Source: Burkholderiales bacterium
Lineage (GTDB): Bacteria > Pseudomonadota > Gammaproteobacteria > Burkholderiales > Burkholderiaceae_C
Direction: 5' to 3'
Length of the DNA stretch: 45,542 nucleotides
Assembly: GCA_016213265.1 (NCBI GenBank)
Contig: JACRBA010000067.1
Coordinates: 1 to 45,542 of the forward strand
In this document: positions 1 to 7,727 of the stretch, piece after piece
Layout of the letters: each line of letters starts with the position of its first letter
Position numbering within the stretch: the first letter of the stretch is position 1
Notes under the pieces: generated by a model
Told to the model about the DNA's origin: nothing
The model's input: the letters and a program-made list of their open reading frames with translations, nothing else
The model's database searches: none
Position numbers and translations under genes: made by a program

Positions 1-790
1 AGGCCGCCGCGGTGCCGCTCCAGATGCGCTGGCTGGTGTCGGCGTCCAGCTGCAGCTCGTCGAACAACGCCCGCACCCAGTCCATGCGCTCGCGGATGTG
101 CCCGGCCGAACACGGCAGGAAGCAATCGCTGCCGAATTGCAGCAGACCGGCGCCGATGACCTCCAGCGCGCGCGCCAGCACCTCGCGCCGGTACGGCGGC
201 GGCGGCCCGAAGGAGATGTCGAGCCGGAAGGCACAGCGGTCCTCGGGCACCCCGTGGATGCGGTCGATCAGCGCCACCGCGATCGCCTCGTCCGTCCACG
301 GCCAGCCGCAGTGGGCCAGCGCGACGCGGGCGCCCGGGTGGTCGCGCATCACCTCGAAGTACGCCGGCCGGCAGAAGCGGCCGGACCGTCCGTCGATGAA
401 GATGCCGCTGTGGAACAGCACCGGCAGCTTCAGCTCGCTGGCCACGGCGAACACCGGCTGCACCCGGTCCTCGTGCGGGTACCAGCCGGTGGGCACCATC
501 TTCACGCCGCGCAGCCCGTGCTGCTCCACGGCGCGGCGCAGCATGTCGGGCGCACCCGGCTCGCGCGGGTCCACCACCGCGAAGCCCACCAGCCGGTCGC
601 CGCGGCCCTGGACCAGCTGGCCGAGGAACGCGTTGGCCCGCTCCAGCGATTCCCGGTCGTCGAGCGAATACCCTTCGCTCAGGAACGGCGCCAGCAGCAC
701 GCCCAGGTCGACCTGCGCGCCGTCCAGGCTGGCCAGCACGTCGGCCACGGTCTCGCGCCCCGTCGTGTGCAGGTGGGCATCGATGATCAT
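1..790 (-). CDS. Amidohydrolase family protein (C-terminus off the left edge)
   Basis: The frame begins with ATG at 790 and runs off the window, giving 263 codons without a stop. The N-terminus MIIDAHLHT has the Asp-x-His-x-His metal-binding pattern of the amidohydrolase-2 (TIM-barrel, metal-dependent hydrolase) family. Further on are a His in ALAHCGWPW and an Asp in FGSDCF, the usual positions of later metal ligands. The substrate cannot be read from sequence; relatives hydrolyse or decarboxylate small carboxylated compounds. The ATG overlaps the stop of the upstream glycosyltransferase/mutase gene in an ATGA arrangement, so the two are very likely co-translated. Its role in glycan metabolism is only suggested by that coupling. 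Confidence 0.8.
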   Translation of the reverse strand, partial: MIIDAHLHTTGRETVADVLASLDGAQVDLGVLLAPFLSEGYSLDDRESLERANAFLGQLVQGRGDRLVGFAVVDPREPGAPDMLRRAVEQHGLRGVKMVPTGWYPHEDRVQPVFAVASELKLPVLFHSGIFIDGRSGRFCRPAYFEVMRDHPGARVALAHCGWPWTDEAIAVALIDRIHGVPEDRCAFRLDISFGPPPPYRREVLARALEVIGAGLLQFGSDCFLPCSAGHIRERMDWVRALFDELQLDADTSQRIWSGTAAA

Positions 791-3411
791 GCGTTGGCCT
801 GCGCGGGTTGCACGCCGGGCTGCTGCTCGGCACGCTGCGCCAGCACCTGTTCGGCCGCCTTGCGGCCGGCGATGAACGCGTGGTCGGAGTTGTAGTAGGC
901 CCACTCGCTGTAGCGCCCGGCCAGCACCACGCCGAACTGCGAGAACCACTCGCGGATCAGCGCCACGCGCTCGGCCCGGCCATGGTCGTACACCACGTAC
1001 GCGCAGGGCATGTCCACCTGGCCCGCGCTCACCACCCGGTGCTCGGGGCCGAAGATGCCGACGCGCCGGCAGTCGGCGATGGCGCGCTCGATCAGCGCCG
1101 GGCCGTCGCAGGGCAGCGGCTTGCCCGGGCCGTGGGTGATCTCGCAGGTGAGCGCGAAACCGCCCGGCGCATTGCAGTGCGGGCTGGCGTTGCCCTGCAC
1201 GAAGATGCGGTGGAACACCGTGTCCTCGGGGTAGTAGATCCAATGCTTGTCGGTCAGGCGCTCCTCGCCCGGCAGCAGCTGCACGCCGAGGTTCACGCAG
1301 CGCACCGCCACATGGCGCAGGCCGGCCGCGGCCTCGTGGACCTCGGCCGGTGCCTCGTCGCCGCAGGCCTGCACCAGCTGCGGCAGCGGCATGGTGCTGA
1401 CCAGCGTGTCGAAGCCGATCAACCGGCCGTCCGACAACCGCACCGTGCCCTGGCGCGGACTCACATGCAGCACGCCAGACTTGAGCGACAGCTCGGCATT
1501 GAGCAGCGGGCGGAAGCCGTCCATCAGCGCCTGGAAGCCGCCGCGCAGGGGGTAGCCGAAGCGGGCATTGGGCCCCATCGGCGGCGGCGAGGGCTCCAGC
1601 GCGCCCTGGATCATCTGCTCCAGGTCGGGCAGCGGCACGCGGCCGCCCAGCCAGCTGGTCTCCATCTCGGCCAGCGGCACGGCCCACAGCTTCTCGTTGT
1701 AGGGCACGGCGAAGTGCTTGGCGATGCCCGCGCCCCACACGCGGTGGATGAACTCCTCGAAGTTGGCGGGCGGGGCGCTGGGCGCCGGCGAGCCGGTGCC
1801 CTTGAGCGGGCCGAACCGCGCCTCGATGGCGCCCACCAGGCACTCCTTCAGCACCTGCGGCGGCAGGCCGTACAACGAGCCCTGGAACGGGTAGCGCGTG
1901 TAGACGCCCTGGCTCCAGATCCAGGCCTCGCGGTTCTGCCAGTGCAGGTTGTCGCCCAGCAGCCGCTCGTACAGCGCCAGCACGTAGGGGTCGTCCGAGA
2001 ACATGATGTGCCCGGCGTGGTCGAAGGTGAAGCCGTCCTGCACGATGGAGCGGCACCAGCCGCCCACGCGGTCCTCGCGCTCCACCAGCAGCGTGTCCTG
2101 CGCGCGCGCGCCGGGCTGCTCGCCGAGCGTGAGCGCCGCCGCCAGCCCGGTGGGGCCGGCGCCAATGATGAGCTGGCGCACCTGGCGTGAGGGACGGCTG
2201 GCGCGCACGGGCAGCGGCGTGGCGCGGCTCAGCCCGCCCGGCTGGGCCGACAGGCCGGCCAGCTCGCGCAGCGCCGCCGCCGGCTGAGGCTGCTCGCGCA
2301 GCGCCTCCTGCATCAGCGCATGGATGCACTTGGCGGTGCTGTCCCACGAGGCGCGGAACACGGTCGTGGTCATGGCGTTGAGGCGGTCGGCCCGCTGCTG
2401 CGGCCCTTCCTCGAGCAGCTCGGCACAGGCCTGCACGAACTGGTTGGCGTCACCCGCCACCCGCACCACGTCCCCATAGAGGGCGCGCACGTCGTGCACG
2501 GCCGTGCTCACCACCGGCTTCTCGCCGGCCATGTACTCCAGCGTCTTGGTGGGGCTGATGTAGCGCGTGTGCTCGTTGAGCGCGAAGGGCATCAGGCAGA
2601 GGTCCCACTCGGCCATGAGGTGCGGCAGGCGCTCGTAGGGCTGCATGCCCAGCCAGTGGATGTTCGGCCGCTGCGGCAGGCTCGCGGGGTCGATCTTCAC
2701 CACCGGCCCCACCATCACGATCTGCCAGTCCGGCCGGGCCTCGGCCAGGGTGTCCAGCAGCGACAGGTCCAGCCGCTCGTCGATGACGCCGAAGAAACCC
2801 AGCCGCGGTGGCTGGATGGGCTGCTGCAGCCGGCGGGCCGCTTCCGCCTCGGGGCTGCCCGTGTCACGCAGCGCGGGGGCGAAATGGGCGGCGTCCACTG
2901 CACTGGGCAGGCAGTGCACGCGAGGATGCAGCTGGCGCTTGGCCTCGTACAGCGACGGCCCGCCCGTGAACACCAGGGTGGCCAGCTTGAGCAGCGCCGT
3001 CTCGCGCTGCTGCAGCTGCCGTGGCGCATGCTTGAACGCCGCCAGCTCGTCCATGCAGTCGTACACCACCATGCGCGGCTGCAGCGGCGCCGCCAGCGGC
3101 AGCGCCATGGGTGTGTAGAACCACACGATGGTGTCCGTGATGCCGCGCGCACGCAGGTGTTCGGCCAACAGCGGCGACAGCACGGCGATCTGGTCGTCGT
3201 GGAAGCCCGGCGCGTCGATGGCGGTGTGGGGCACCAGCACGTCGATGTTCGGGCCTTCCGAGCGCTCCACGAGCCGCGCCGGGCCGTCGCCACGCACCGG
3301 CTCCTCCACGAACAGCACGTGGTAGTGCGCGGCCAGGCGGGACATCAGGTGCTGCGGCCGCTGGTAGACGAAATCCCAGCGGAGATGGGACAGCACGATG
3401 AGATGGGGCAT
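787..3411 (-). CDS. Glycosyltransferase - UDP-galactopyranose mutase-like product from an internal start
   Basis: This is the downstream 874 residues of the long frame, read from ATG 3411 (MPHLIVLSHLRWDFVYQRPQ). AGGAG is placed 5 nt upstream, a better ribosome site than that of the full-length start. The first about 380 residues are a GT-B glycosyltransferase; the WDFVYQRPQHL opening is typical of bacterial transferases in this family. The last about 460 residues are an FAD-binding domain with GAGPTGLAAA near the start, followed by DHAGHIMFS. A fused transferase and mutase-like enzyme could make and use a furanose or otherwise rearranged sugar nucleotide; that is inference. Stop TGA overlaps the amidohydrolase ATG. 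Confidence 0.7.
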   Translation of the reverse strand: MPHLIVLSHLRWDFVYQRPQHLMSRLAAHYHVLFVEEPVRGDGPARLVERSEGPNIDVLVPHTAIDAPGFHDDQIAVLSPLLAEHLRARGITDTIVWFYTPMALPLAAPLQPRMVVYDCMDELAAFKHAPRQLQQRETALLKLATLVFTGGPSLYEAKRQLHPRVHCLPSAVDAAHFAPALRDTGSPEAEAARRLQQPIQPPRLGFFGVIDERLDLSLLDTLAEARPDWQIVMVGPVVKIDPASLPQRPNIHWLGMQPYERLPHLMAEWDLCLMPFALNEHTRYISPTKTLEYMAGEKPVVSTAVHDVRALYGDVVRVAGDANQFVQACAELLEEGPQQRADRLNAMTTTVFRASWDSTAKCIHALMQEALREQPQPAAALRELAGLSAQPGGLSRATPLPVRASRPSRQVRQLIIGAGPTGLAAALTLGEQPGARAQDTLLVEREDRVGGWCRSIVQDGFTFDHAGHIMFSDDPYVLALYERLLGDNLHWQNREAWIWSQGVYTRYPFQGSLYGLPPQVLKECLVGAIEARFGPLKGTGSPAPSAPPANFEEFIHRVWGAGIAKHFAVPYNEKLWAVPLAEMETSWLGGRVPLPDLEQMIQGALEPSPPPMGPNARFGYPLRGGFQALMDGFRPLLNAELSLKSGVLHVSPRQGTVRLSDGRLIGFDTLVSTMPLPQLVQACGDEAPAEVHEAAAGLRHVAVRCVNLGVQLLPGEERLTDKHWIYYPEDTVFHRIFVQGNASPHCNAPGGFALTCEITHGPGKPLPCDGPALIERAIADCRRVGIFGPEHRVVSAGQVDMPCAYVVYDHGRAERVALIREWFSQFGVVLAGRYSEWAYYNSDHAFIAGRKAAEQVLAQRAEQQPGVQPAQANA

Positions 3412-4659
3412 GGGAACTCCTGGGGGACAGAGCGGAGGTGTCGGGTCGGGAAACGCACGCTGCCACTGCGACAGCGCGCGGGCGTAGGGCCGGTTGGGAC
3501 GGCGCGGCCGGGTGGCGTCGTGGGCATCCACGTCCCACAGGCCGCTGTGGTGCCAATGGCCGAGGTCGTCCCAGTCCGGCCGGTCGATCAGCGGGTACAG
3601 GCACAGGCCGTGCACGGGCACGCCCATGCCGCGTGCGGCGCGCACCTGGCCCGCCATGTCGCTGAGCCAGCGGGCGCGGCCGATGCCGAGGTGGCTGGTC
3701 TCGGCCACCATGAGCGGGCGGCCATAGCGGCGCCAGGTGTCGGCCAGCAGGTCGGCGGGCCGGCGCCGGCGCGGGTCCATCTCGTGCCAGCGCAGGCGCT
3801 TCTCGGTGAGCACCTCCCACTGGCTGCTGTGGTAGTGGTTCACGCCGATGAGGTCCAGGGCCTCGGGGTGTCCGCCGAGGTCCGCGTCCAGGCGGCCGGC
3901 GAGCATGTCCCACACCTGCCACTGGTAGCCGGCCACCTGCGCCGCCAGGGGCGCCAGCTCGGGCTGCCCGGGTGGCGGCACCGTGTGGATGACCGGCTCC
4001 ACGTGCAGGAAGCGCGCGCGCGGGTCCACGGCGCGCACGGCCTGCATGCCGGCCAGCACCGCGCGCACCAGGCGGCGCTTGACGGCGTAGCCGGACACCT
4101 CGCTGCCCGCGCCGCCTTCCGGCGGGCGGTAGGGGTGGAACTGGTCGCTGCTGGACACCACCCACGAGATGAAGCCGATCTCGTTGATGAGGTTGTAGAC
4201 GGGCGGCTCGGCCTGGGCGTCGTGCCATGGTTTCAGCGCGCGGGCCGCCGCCTCGGCGAAGGCAGCGAAGCGCTCGACGAAGCGGTCGTCGAAGAGGTCC
4301 ACGTCCGGCGGCGTGCCGTAATGCATGAAGGTCCACAGCACCTGCAGGCCGTGGCGCTGCGCGCTGGCCGCCACGGCCTGCAGCCTCGCGAAGTCGAAGC
4401 GCCCGGGAGCCCCCTCCGTGAGGCGCCATCCGATGCTCTCGCGCACGCTGGACACGCCCGCCGCGCGCGCCGCCGCATGGTCCTCGTCGAGGCGCGCCAC
4501 ATGGCCGGTGAACGCCGCCATGTCCAGCGGCACGCCGTGCCGATTGAGGTGGTCGGCCCCTTCGAAGCCACCCATCCAGAAGCCCCGGAAGCAGTCACCC
4601 GTGGAGGGAGGCAGACCAGTGGCAGCAGGTGGGGCGACAGGGGAAACCGGATCGATCAC
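787..4659 (-). CDS. Three-module protein: glycoside hydrolase (clan GH-A type) - glycosyltransferase - UDP-galactopyranose mutase-like flavoprotein
   Basis: One uninterrupted frame of about 1290 residues from GTG 4659. Residues about 30-410 look like a GH1/GH5-type TIM barrel: NE in LINEIGF (acid/base) and E in LMVAETSHLG (nucleophile). Residues 417-800 form a GT-B-like glycosyltransferase with a conserved C-terminal EYMAGEKPVVST segment. Residues 825-1290 start with the dinucleotide-binding motif IIGAGPTGLAAA and resemble UDP-galactopyranose mutase/amine-oxidase flavoproteins. In most genomes I would expect the hydrolase and the transferase-mutase as separate genes. There is no stop between them, but a strong AGGAG lies 5 nt before an internal ATG at 3411, so separate translation is also possible. 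The open frame extends upstream to 4998, but that part overlaps the opposite small gene and has no family-like sequence. Likely role: synthesis or remodelling of an extracellular polysaccharide. Confidence 0.75.
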   Translation of the reverse strand: MIDPVSPVAPPAATGLPPSTGDCFRGFWMGGFEGADHLNRHGVPLDMAAFTGHVARLDEDHAAARAAGVSSVRESIGWRLTEGAPGRFDFARLQAVAASAQRHGLQVLWTFMHYGTPPDVDLFDDRFVERFAAFAEAAARALKPWHDAQAEPPVYNLINEIGFISWVVSSSDQFHPYRPPEGGAGSEVSGYAVKRRLVRAVLAGMQAVRAVDPRARFLHVEPVIHTVPPPGQPELAPLAAQVAGYQWQVWDMLAGRLDADLGGHPEALDLIGVNHYHSSQWEVLTEKRLRWHEMDPRRRRPADLLADTWRRYGRPLMVAETSHLGIGRARWLSDMAGQVRAARGMGVPVHGLCLYPLIDRPDWDDLGHWHHSGLWDVDAHDATRPRRPNRPYARALSQWQRAFPDPTPPLCPPGVPMPHLIVLSHLRWDFVYQRPQHLMSRLAAHYHVLFVEEPVRGDGPARLVERSEGPNIDVLVPHTAIDAPGFHDDQIAVLSPLLAEHLRARGITDTIVWFYTPMALPLAAPLQPRMVVYDCMDELAAFKHAPRQLQQRETALLKLATLVFTGGPSLYEAKRQLHPRVHCLPSAVDAAHFAPALRDTGSPEAEAARRLQQPIQPPRLGFFGVIDERLDLSLLDTLAEARPDWQIVMVGPVVKIDPASLPQRPNIHWLGMQPYERLPHLMAEWDLCLMPFALNEHTRYISPTKTLEYMAGEKPVVSTAVHDVRALYGDVVRVAGDANQFVQACAELLEEGPQQRADRLNAMTTTVFRASWDSTAKCIHALMQEALREQPQPAAALRELAGLSAQPGGLSRATPLPVRASRPSRQVRQLIIGAGPTGLAAALTLGEQPGARAQDTLLVEREDRVGGWCRSIVQDGFTFDHAGHIMFSDDPYVLALYERLLGDNLHWQNREAWIWSQGVYTRYPFQGSLYGLPPQVLKECLVGAIEARFGPLKGTGSPAPSAPPANFEEFIHRVWGAGIAKHFAVPYNEKLWAVPLAEMETSWLGGRVPLPDLEQMIQGALEPSPPPMGPNARFGYPLRGGFQALMDGFRPLLNAELSLKSGVLHVSPRQGTVRLSDGRLIGFDTLVSTMPLPQLVQACGDEAPAEVHEAAAGLRHVAVRCVNLGVQLLPGEERLTDKHWIYYPEDTVFHRIFVQGNASPHCNAPGGFALTCEITHGPGKPLPCDGPALIERAIADCRRVGIFGPEHRVVSAGQVDMPCAYVVYDHGRAERVALIREWFSQFGVVLAGRYSEWAYYNSDHAFIAGRKAAEQVLAQRAEQQPGVQPAQANA

Positions 4660-4761
4660 GGGTCCCTCGGAGGCAATCGGTGTGCCCCTCGCATCCCCAC
4701 TTTGCAGGTCCGGGGCTTGCCATGCTGCGGAGGCGCAAACCTCGCCATCCAGGAGTGCATC

Positions 4762-5130
4762 ATGAAGCAGTACACGTTCGCGATCGCCCTGTTCACCCTG
4801 GTCGCAGGCGGCGCACACGGCGCGGATGAAGGGATGCGCGTCCAGGCACAGCACCTGGGCGCGCCCGAGGTGGCACAGGCCACATCCCCCTCCCCGACGA
4901 TGCGGCCCGTCTCGACGGTCTCCCCGGTGTCGCTCGACACCGCACCGGCATCTCCCGGCACCGGGCCGGCCATGGCACGCCACCTGTCCGTGGCCCACAA
5001 CCCGGTGGGCGGCTTCATCGACCTGTCCGCTGCCTCCAAACCGTCGGCGTGGCTGATGCTGCTCGTGGGTGCCGGCGTGATCGGCTTCGTCATTCGCCGC
5101 CGCGCCGCGCAGGCCGAAGACGGGCTCTGA
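4762..5130 (+). CDS. Small secreted protein with PEP-CTERM-like C-terminal anchor
   Basis: 122 residues. The start at 4762 has AGGAG at 4751-4755. An N-terminal signal peptide (residues 1-20, ending AGGAHGADE) precedes a Ser/Thr/Pro-rich middle. The C-terminus reads SKPSAWLML, then a hydrophobic stretch, then IRRRAAQ. This has the order of exosortase sorting signals (PEP box, membrane span, Arg cluster), but the box is KPS instead of PEPS and the tail after RRR is unusually long. It is divergent from the polysaccharide gene next door, separated by about 100 nt. Exosortase substrates are often linked to exopolysaccharide loci, which fits. No exosortase gene is visible in the window. It could also be a plain single-span anchored protein. 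Confidence 0.65.
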   Translation: MKQYTFAIALFTLVAGGAHGADEGMRVQAQHLGAPEVAQATSPSPTMRPVSTVSPVSLDTAPASPGTGPAMARHLSVAHNPVGGFIDLSAASKPSAWLMLLVGAGVIGFVIRRRAAQAEDGL

Positions 5131-5154
5131 CGGCGGGGCCCTTCCGGGCCGCGT

Positions 5155-6462
5155 TCAGCCTGCGGCTGCGCCGCCGGCCTTGGGGCGCTTGGGCCGCATC
5201 AGCGCGCGCAGGCTGCGCACGGGCCGTCGCGTGCCCTCCAGGTACGCGGTGAGCAGCCGCAGGCGCCTCTGCCGCTTGGTGAGCGCGCGCAGCGCCACCA
5301 GGATGGGCACGGCCATCACCGCGCCCGCGATGCCCCACAGCCAGCCCCAGAACATGACCGACAGGCACATGAACACGGGGCTGAGCGACAGGCGCTTGCC
5401 CACGAAGATGGGGCTCACCAGGTTCGCCTCCACGGCGTGGATGGCCAGCAGCGCGGCCGCCGGCGCCAGCACCTGCGGCAGCGTGTCGAAGGTGAGCACG
5501 CCCGCCATGGTCAGCAGCACCGAGCCGATCACCGGGCCCAGGTAGGGAATGAAGTTGAGGATGCCGCACACAGTGCCCCACAGCACGGGGTTGGGCAGCC
5601 CCAGCAGCCAGGCCGCGCCCGCCATGGCCGCACCCACGCCCAGGTTCACCACCGCCAGTGCGCCCAGGAAGTGCGAGATCTCGCGCTGCACACTGCGCAG
5701 GCCGGCCAGCATCAGCGCGCGTGCACGCTGCCGCGGGATCGCCTCCACGCTGCGCGAGAGCACCCAGTGCTCGGAGGCGAGCAGGAAGTACAGCAGGATC
5801 ACCGTGGCCGAAGCCGAGAGGCAGAAGGCAAGGAACTGCGAGACGAAGGCGCCGGTGAGTGCCACGCCCTGGGTGGCGATGGTCTCGGCGATGGGGTCAT
5901 TGGCCGGCGGCTGGCTGGCGGCGGTGGCGGGCGGGGCGGCTTCAGCGGCTTCAGCGGCCCCTGCGCGCCGCCGCGCGGCCGGCCGAGGCAGGGTCTCGAC
6001 CGGCGCCAGCACCGGCGCGGGATGGGCCGGCGCCAGGATGGGCAGCACGGCGCGCAGCCGGTCCACCCGCGCCATCACGCGCGACAGCGTCTCTGGCGCG
6101 CGCTCCCACCACTCGGTGGCGGGCTCGATGAGCGCGGCCGTGAGCCCACCCGTGGCCAGCAGCAGCCCCGCCACCACGACCCCGGCGCCGATCGTCTCGG
6201 GCACATTGCGGCGCCGCAGCCAGCGCACCATCGGCTGGAACAGAAAGGTGAGCACCAGCGCGGCCGTGATCGGCACGAGCAGCGCCGAAGCCACCTTCAG
6301 CAAGGCCACCACCGCGATGGCGAACAGGCCGATCACCGCCCGCTGGGCCCAGGGCGAAGACGGCGCCAGGGCCGCGCGCGCCCTCGCAGGCTCCACTCCC
6401 TCGGAAGGGGCGGGCGGTGCGCCCGCAGCGCGGGCGGGCTCGGTGGCGGGCGGAAGGGGCAT
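5155..6462 (-). CDS. AI-2E family transporter (PerM/YdiK-like membrane protein)
   Basis: 435 residues with about eight hydrophobic segments. The C-terminal half has family-typical sequence such as LVSPIFVGKRLSLSPV and WGWLWGIAGAVMAVPI. An Ala/Pro/Arg-rich hydrophilic insert at about residues 150-205 lengthens it compared with the usual 350 residues. The family includes the E. coli AI-2 exporter TqsA, but most members have unknown substrates, so quorum-signal export should not be assumed. ATG at 6460-6462 is the first convincing start. It lies downstream of the secreted unknown protein with a gap of about 135 nt, and converges on the small PEP-CTERM-like gene. Confidence 0.85.
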   Translation of the reverse strand: MPLPPATEPARAAGAPPAPSEGVEPARARAALAPSSPWAQRAVIGLFAIAVVALLKVASALLVPITAALVLTFLFQPMVRWLRRRNVPETIGAGVVVAGLLLATGGLTAALIEPATEWWERAPETLSRVMARVDRLRAVLPILAPAHPAPVLAPVETLPRPAARRRAGAAEAAEAAPPATAASQPPANDPIAETIATQGVALTGAFVSQFLAFCLSASATVILLYFLLASEHWVLSRSVEAIPRQRARALMLAGLRSVQREISHFLGALAVVNLGVGAAMAGAAWLLGLPNPVLWGTVCGILNFIPYLGPVIGSVLLTMAGVLTFDTLPQVLAPAAALLAIHAVEANLVSPIFVGKRLSLSPVFMCLSVMFWGWLWGIAGAVMAVPILVALRALTKRQRRLRLLTAYLEGTRRPVRSLRALMRPKRPKAGGAAAG

Positions 6463-6558
6463 CGCTGAGGGGCGAACTGGCAGCTGGCGGCAAAACGGTG
6501 AGCCGCCTTAGCAAGGGGGATGCCCGTGCCCCTGCTCACGGCGCGCCCAAGGCCCCGT

Positions 6559-6587
6559 GTCTGGCACCGCAACGGCGCTGGCCAGAC
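6559..6587 (-). terminator. Stem-loop after the secreted unknown gene
   Basis: GTCTGGC (6559-6565) can pair with GCCAGAC (6581-6587) around a 15-nt loop, just past the stop of the minus-strand gene ending at 6598. There is no T-tract, so this is at best a weak or Rho-assisted terminator. Confidence 0.3.
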
Positions 6588-6597
6588 GCCGACGGCC

Positions 6598-7632
6598 TCA
6601 GTCGTGCGCGGGAACTGCCACCTCGATCCGCTCTTCCCTGGATCGGGGCGGTCCTGCGGCCATCCACGCCATGACCTCGCCGATCAGCTGGGCCTCGTTG
6701 TCCCGAAAGTGCTGCGCGGTGAAGTACCTGCCGGTGTAGAGCCCCGCGACCGCGCTGGCTGCGCAGTACCTCACTCGCTGGTCCATGTCGGTCAGCAGGC
6801 GCGACAACAGCGGCAGGTCGGTGGGTTCGGTCCATGCCCTCAGGCCGCAGGCGCCGTCGCGTCGCAACACGGCGTCCGCGGAGCCCAGCAGCAGGAGGAC
6901 GGCCGGTCGTGCTTCGCGTGGGAGTCCGTCGCGGCACATGGCGCCGCTCAGAGTGTGCAGCGCAGGCAGGGAGGTCGGCGTCGGATGGCTGATGAGCCCG
7001 GAGATGTCCGTCCCCCGGCCGAACACGCCCAGTTGGGCCAGGCCGCCGTGCCCATGCACGGCCACGTCCAATCGGTGGTCGAAGGCCAGGCGTTCGAGGA
7101 CCGCCCGTGAACGCTGCCCCTCGAACTCCACCAGCGCCCTCACGGCCCGCGCCCGGATTTCCGAAGCCTCGGACCCAGCGCACTGGGGATGCCCCGCGGA
7201 CAGGCACAGCGTCCTGTCGTCCTGCTCGATGGCACGACCCAGCAGATCGACCGTGATCGCCGCGTAGTCGCCCGCGCCCACCGGGAGCTCGGCCGGCAGC
7301 ACCACGGCGGGGTTCCGGGCGCCCGCCATCGTGTACCGGCCGCCGGCATGCCGAAGAAGAAAGATGCCCTGTGCCCCGCTGCCGGCGAAGCTTCTAGAAT
7401 CGCCTTCCGAGACCGTGACAGCCCGCGGAATGCCCCGCCCCGGCGGGCTGCGGAGTGTGTGGGTGAGGCGGATCTCCACGCCGTCCGCGCCGATGCGTCG
7501 CGCCGACCCCACGACCACGTGCACGTCGTCCGCCACCTCGGCCAGCCGGTCGTGACCCACCAGCCATGCGCGGCTGGCCATGGGGGGCCCCGCCAGCAGC
7601 AGGGCCAGGAGCAACGTGATGGTGGTCTTCAT
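6598..7632 (-). CDS. Secreted protein of unknown function, HEAT-like C-terminal half
   Basis: 344 residues. ATG 7632 is preceded by GGGAGGGG. The first 22 residues form a signal peptide (MKTTITLLLALLLAGPPMAS). I recognise no family. The N-terminal half (to about residue 140) looks like a beta-rich domain: VHVVVGSARRIGADGVEIRL, then TVSEGDSRSF and GIFLLRH. The C-terminal half has helical pairs such as LPLLSRLLTDMDQRVRYCAASAV, in the style of HEAT repeats. It lies between the ABC fusion gene and the AI-2E permease on the same strand, with gaps of about 95 and 135 nt. Likely periplasmic; the partner is unknown. Confidence 0.6.
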   Translation of the reverse strand: MKTTITLLLALLLAGPPMASRAWLVGHDRLAEVADDVHVVVGSARRIGADGVEIRLTHTLRSPPGRGIPRAVTVSEGDSRSFAGSGAQGIFLLRHAGGRYTMAGARNPAVVLPAELPVGAGDYAAITVDLLGRAIEQDDRTLCLSAGHPQCAGSEASEIRARAVRALVEFEGQRSRAVLERLAFDHRLDVAVHGHGGLAQLGVFGRGTDISGLISHPTPTSLPALHTLSGAMCRDGLPREARPAVLLLLGSADAVLRRDGACGLRAWTEPTDLPLLSRLLTDMDQRVRYCAASAVAGLYTGRYFTAQHFRDNEAQLIGEVMAWMAAGPPRSREERIEVAVPAHD

Positions 7633-7727
7633 GGTCGGCCCCTCCCTTGCCTGCCGGACCCGGGGGAGTCTGCCACGCGACCTGCCGAATTGCCTGGGTC
7701 AGACGCGCCGGGACGCCGTGCCCATGG

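Noticed and set aside
4660-4998. N-terminal extension of the glycoside hydrolase frame
   Set aside because: It overlaps the divergent small secreted gene, which has a good ribosome site and signal peptide. The extension lacks any hydrolase-like sequence.
2320-5130. Long plus-strand open frame opposite the glycoside hydrolase/transferase gene
   Set aside because: It is rich in His/Arg/Gln/Ala with no family-like motif, as expected for an antisense frame in very GC-rich DNA. Only its last 122 codons (from 4762) are a real gene.
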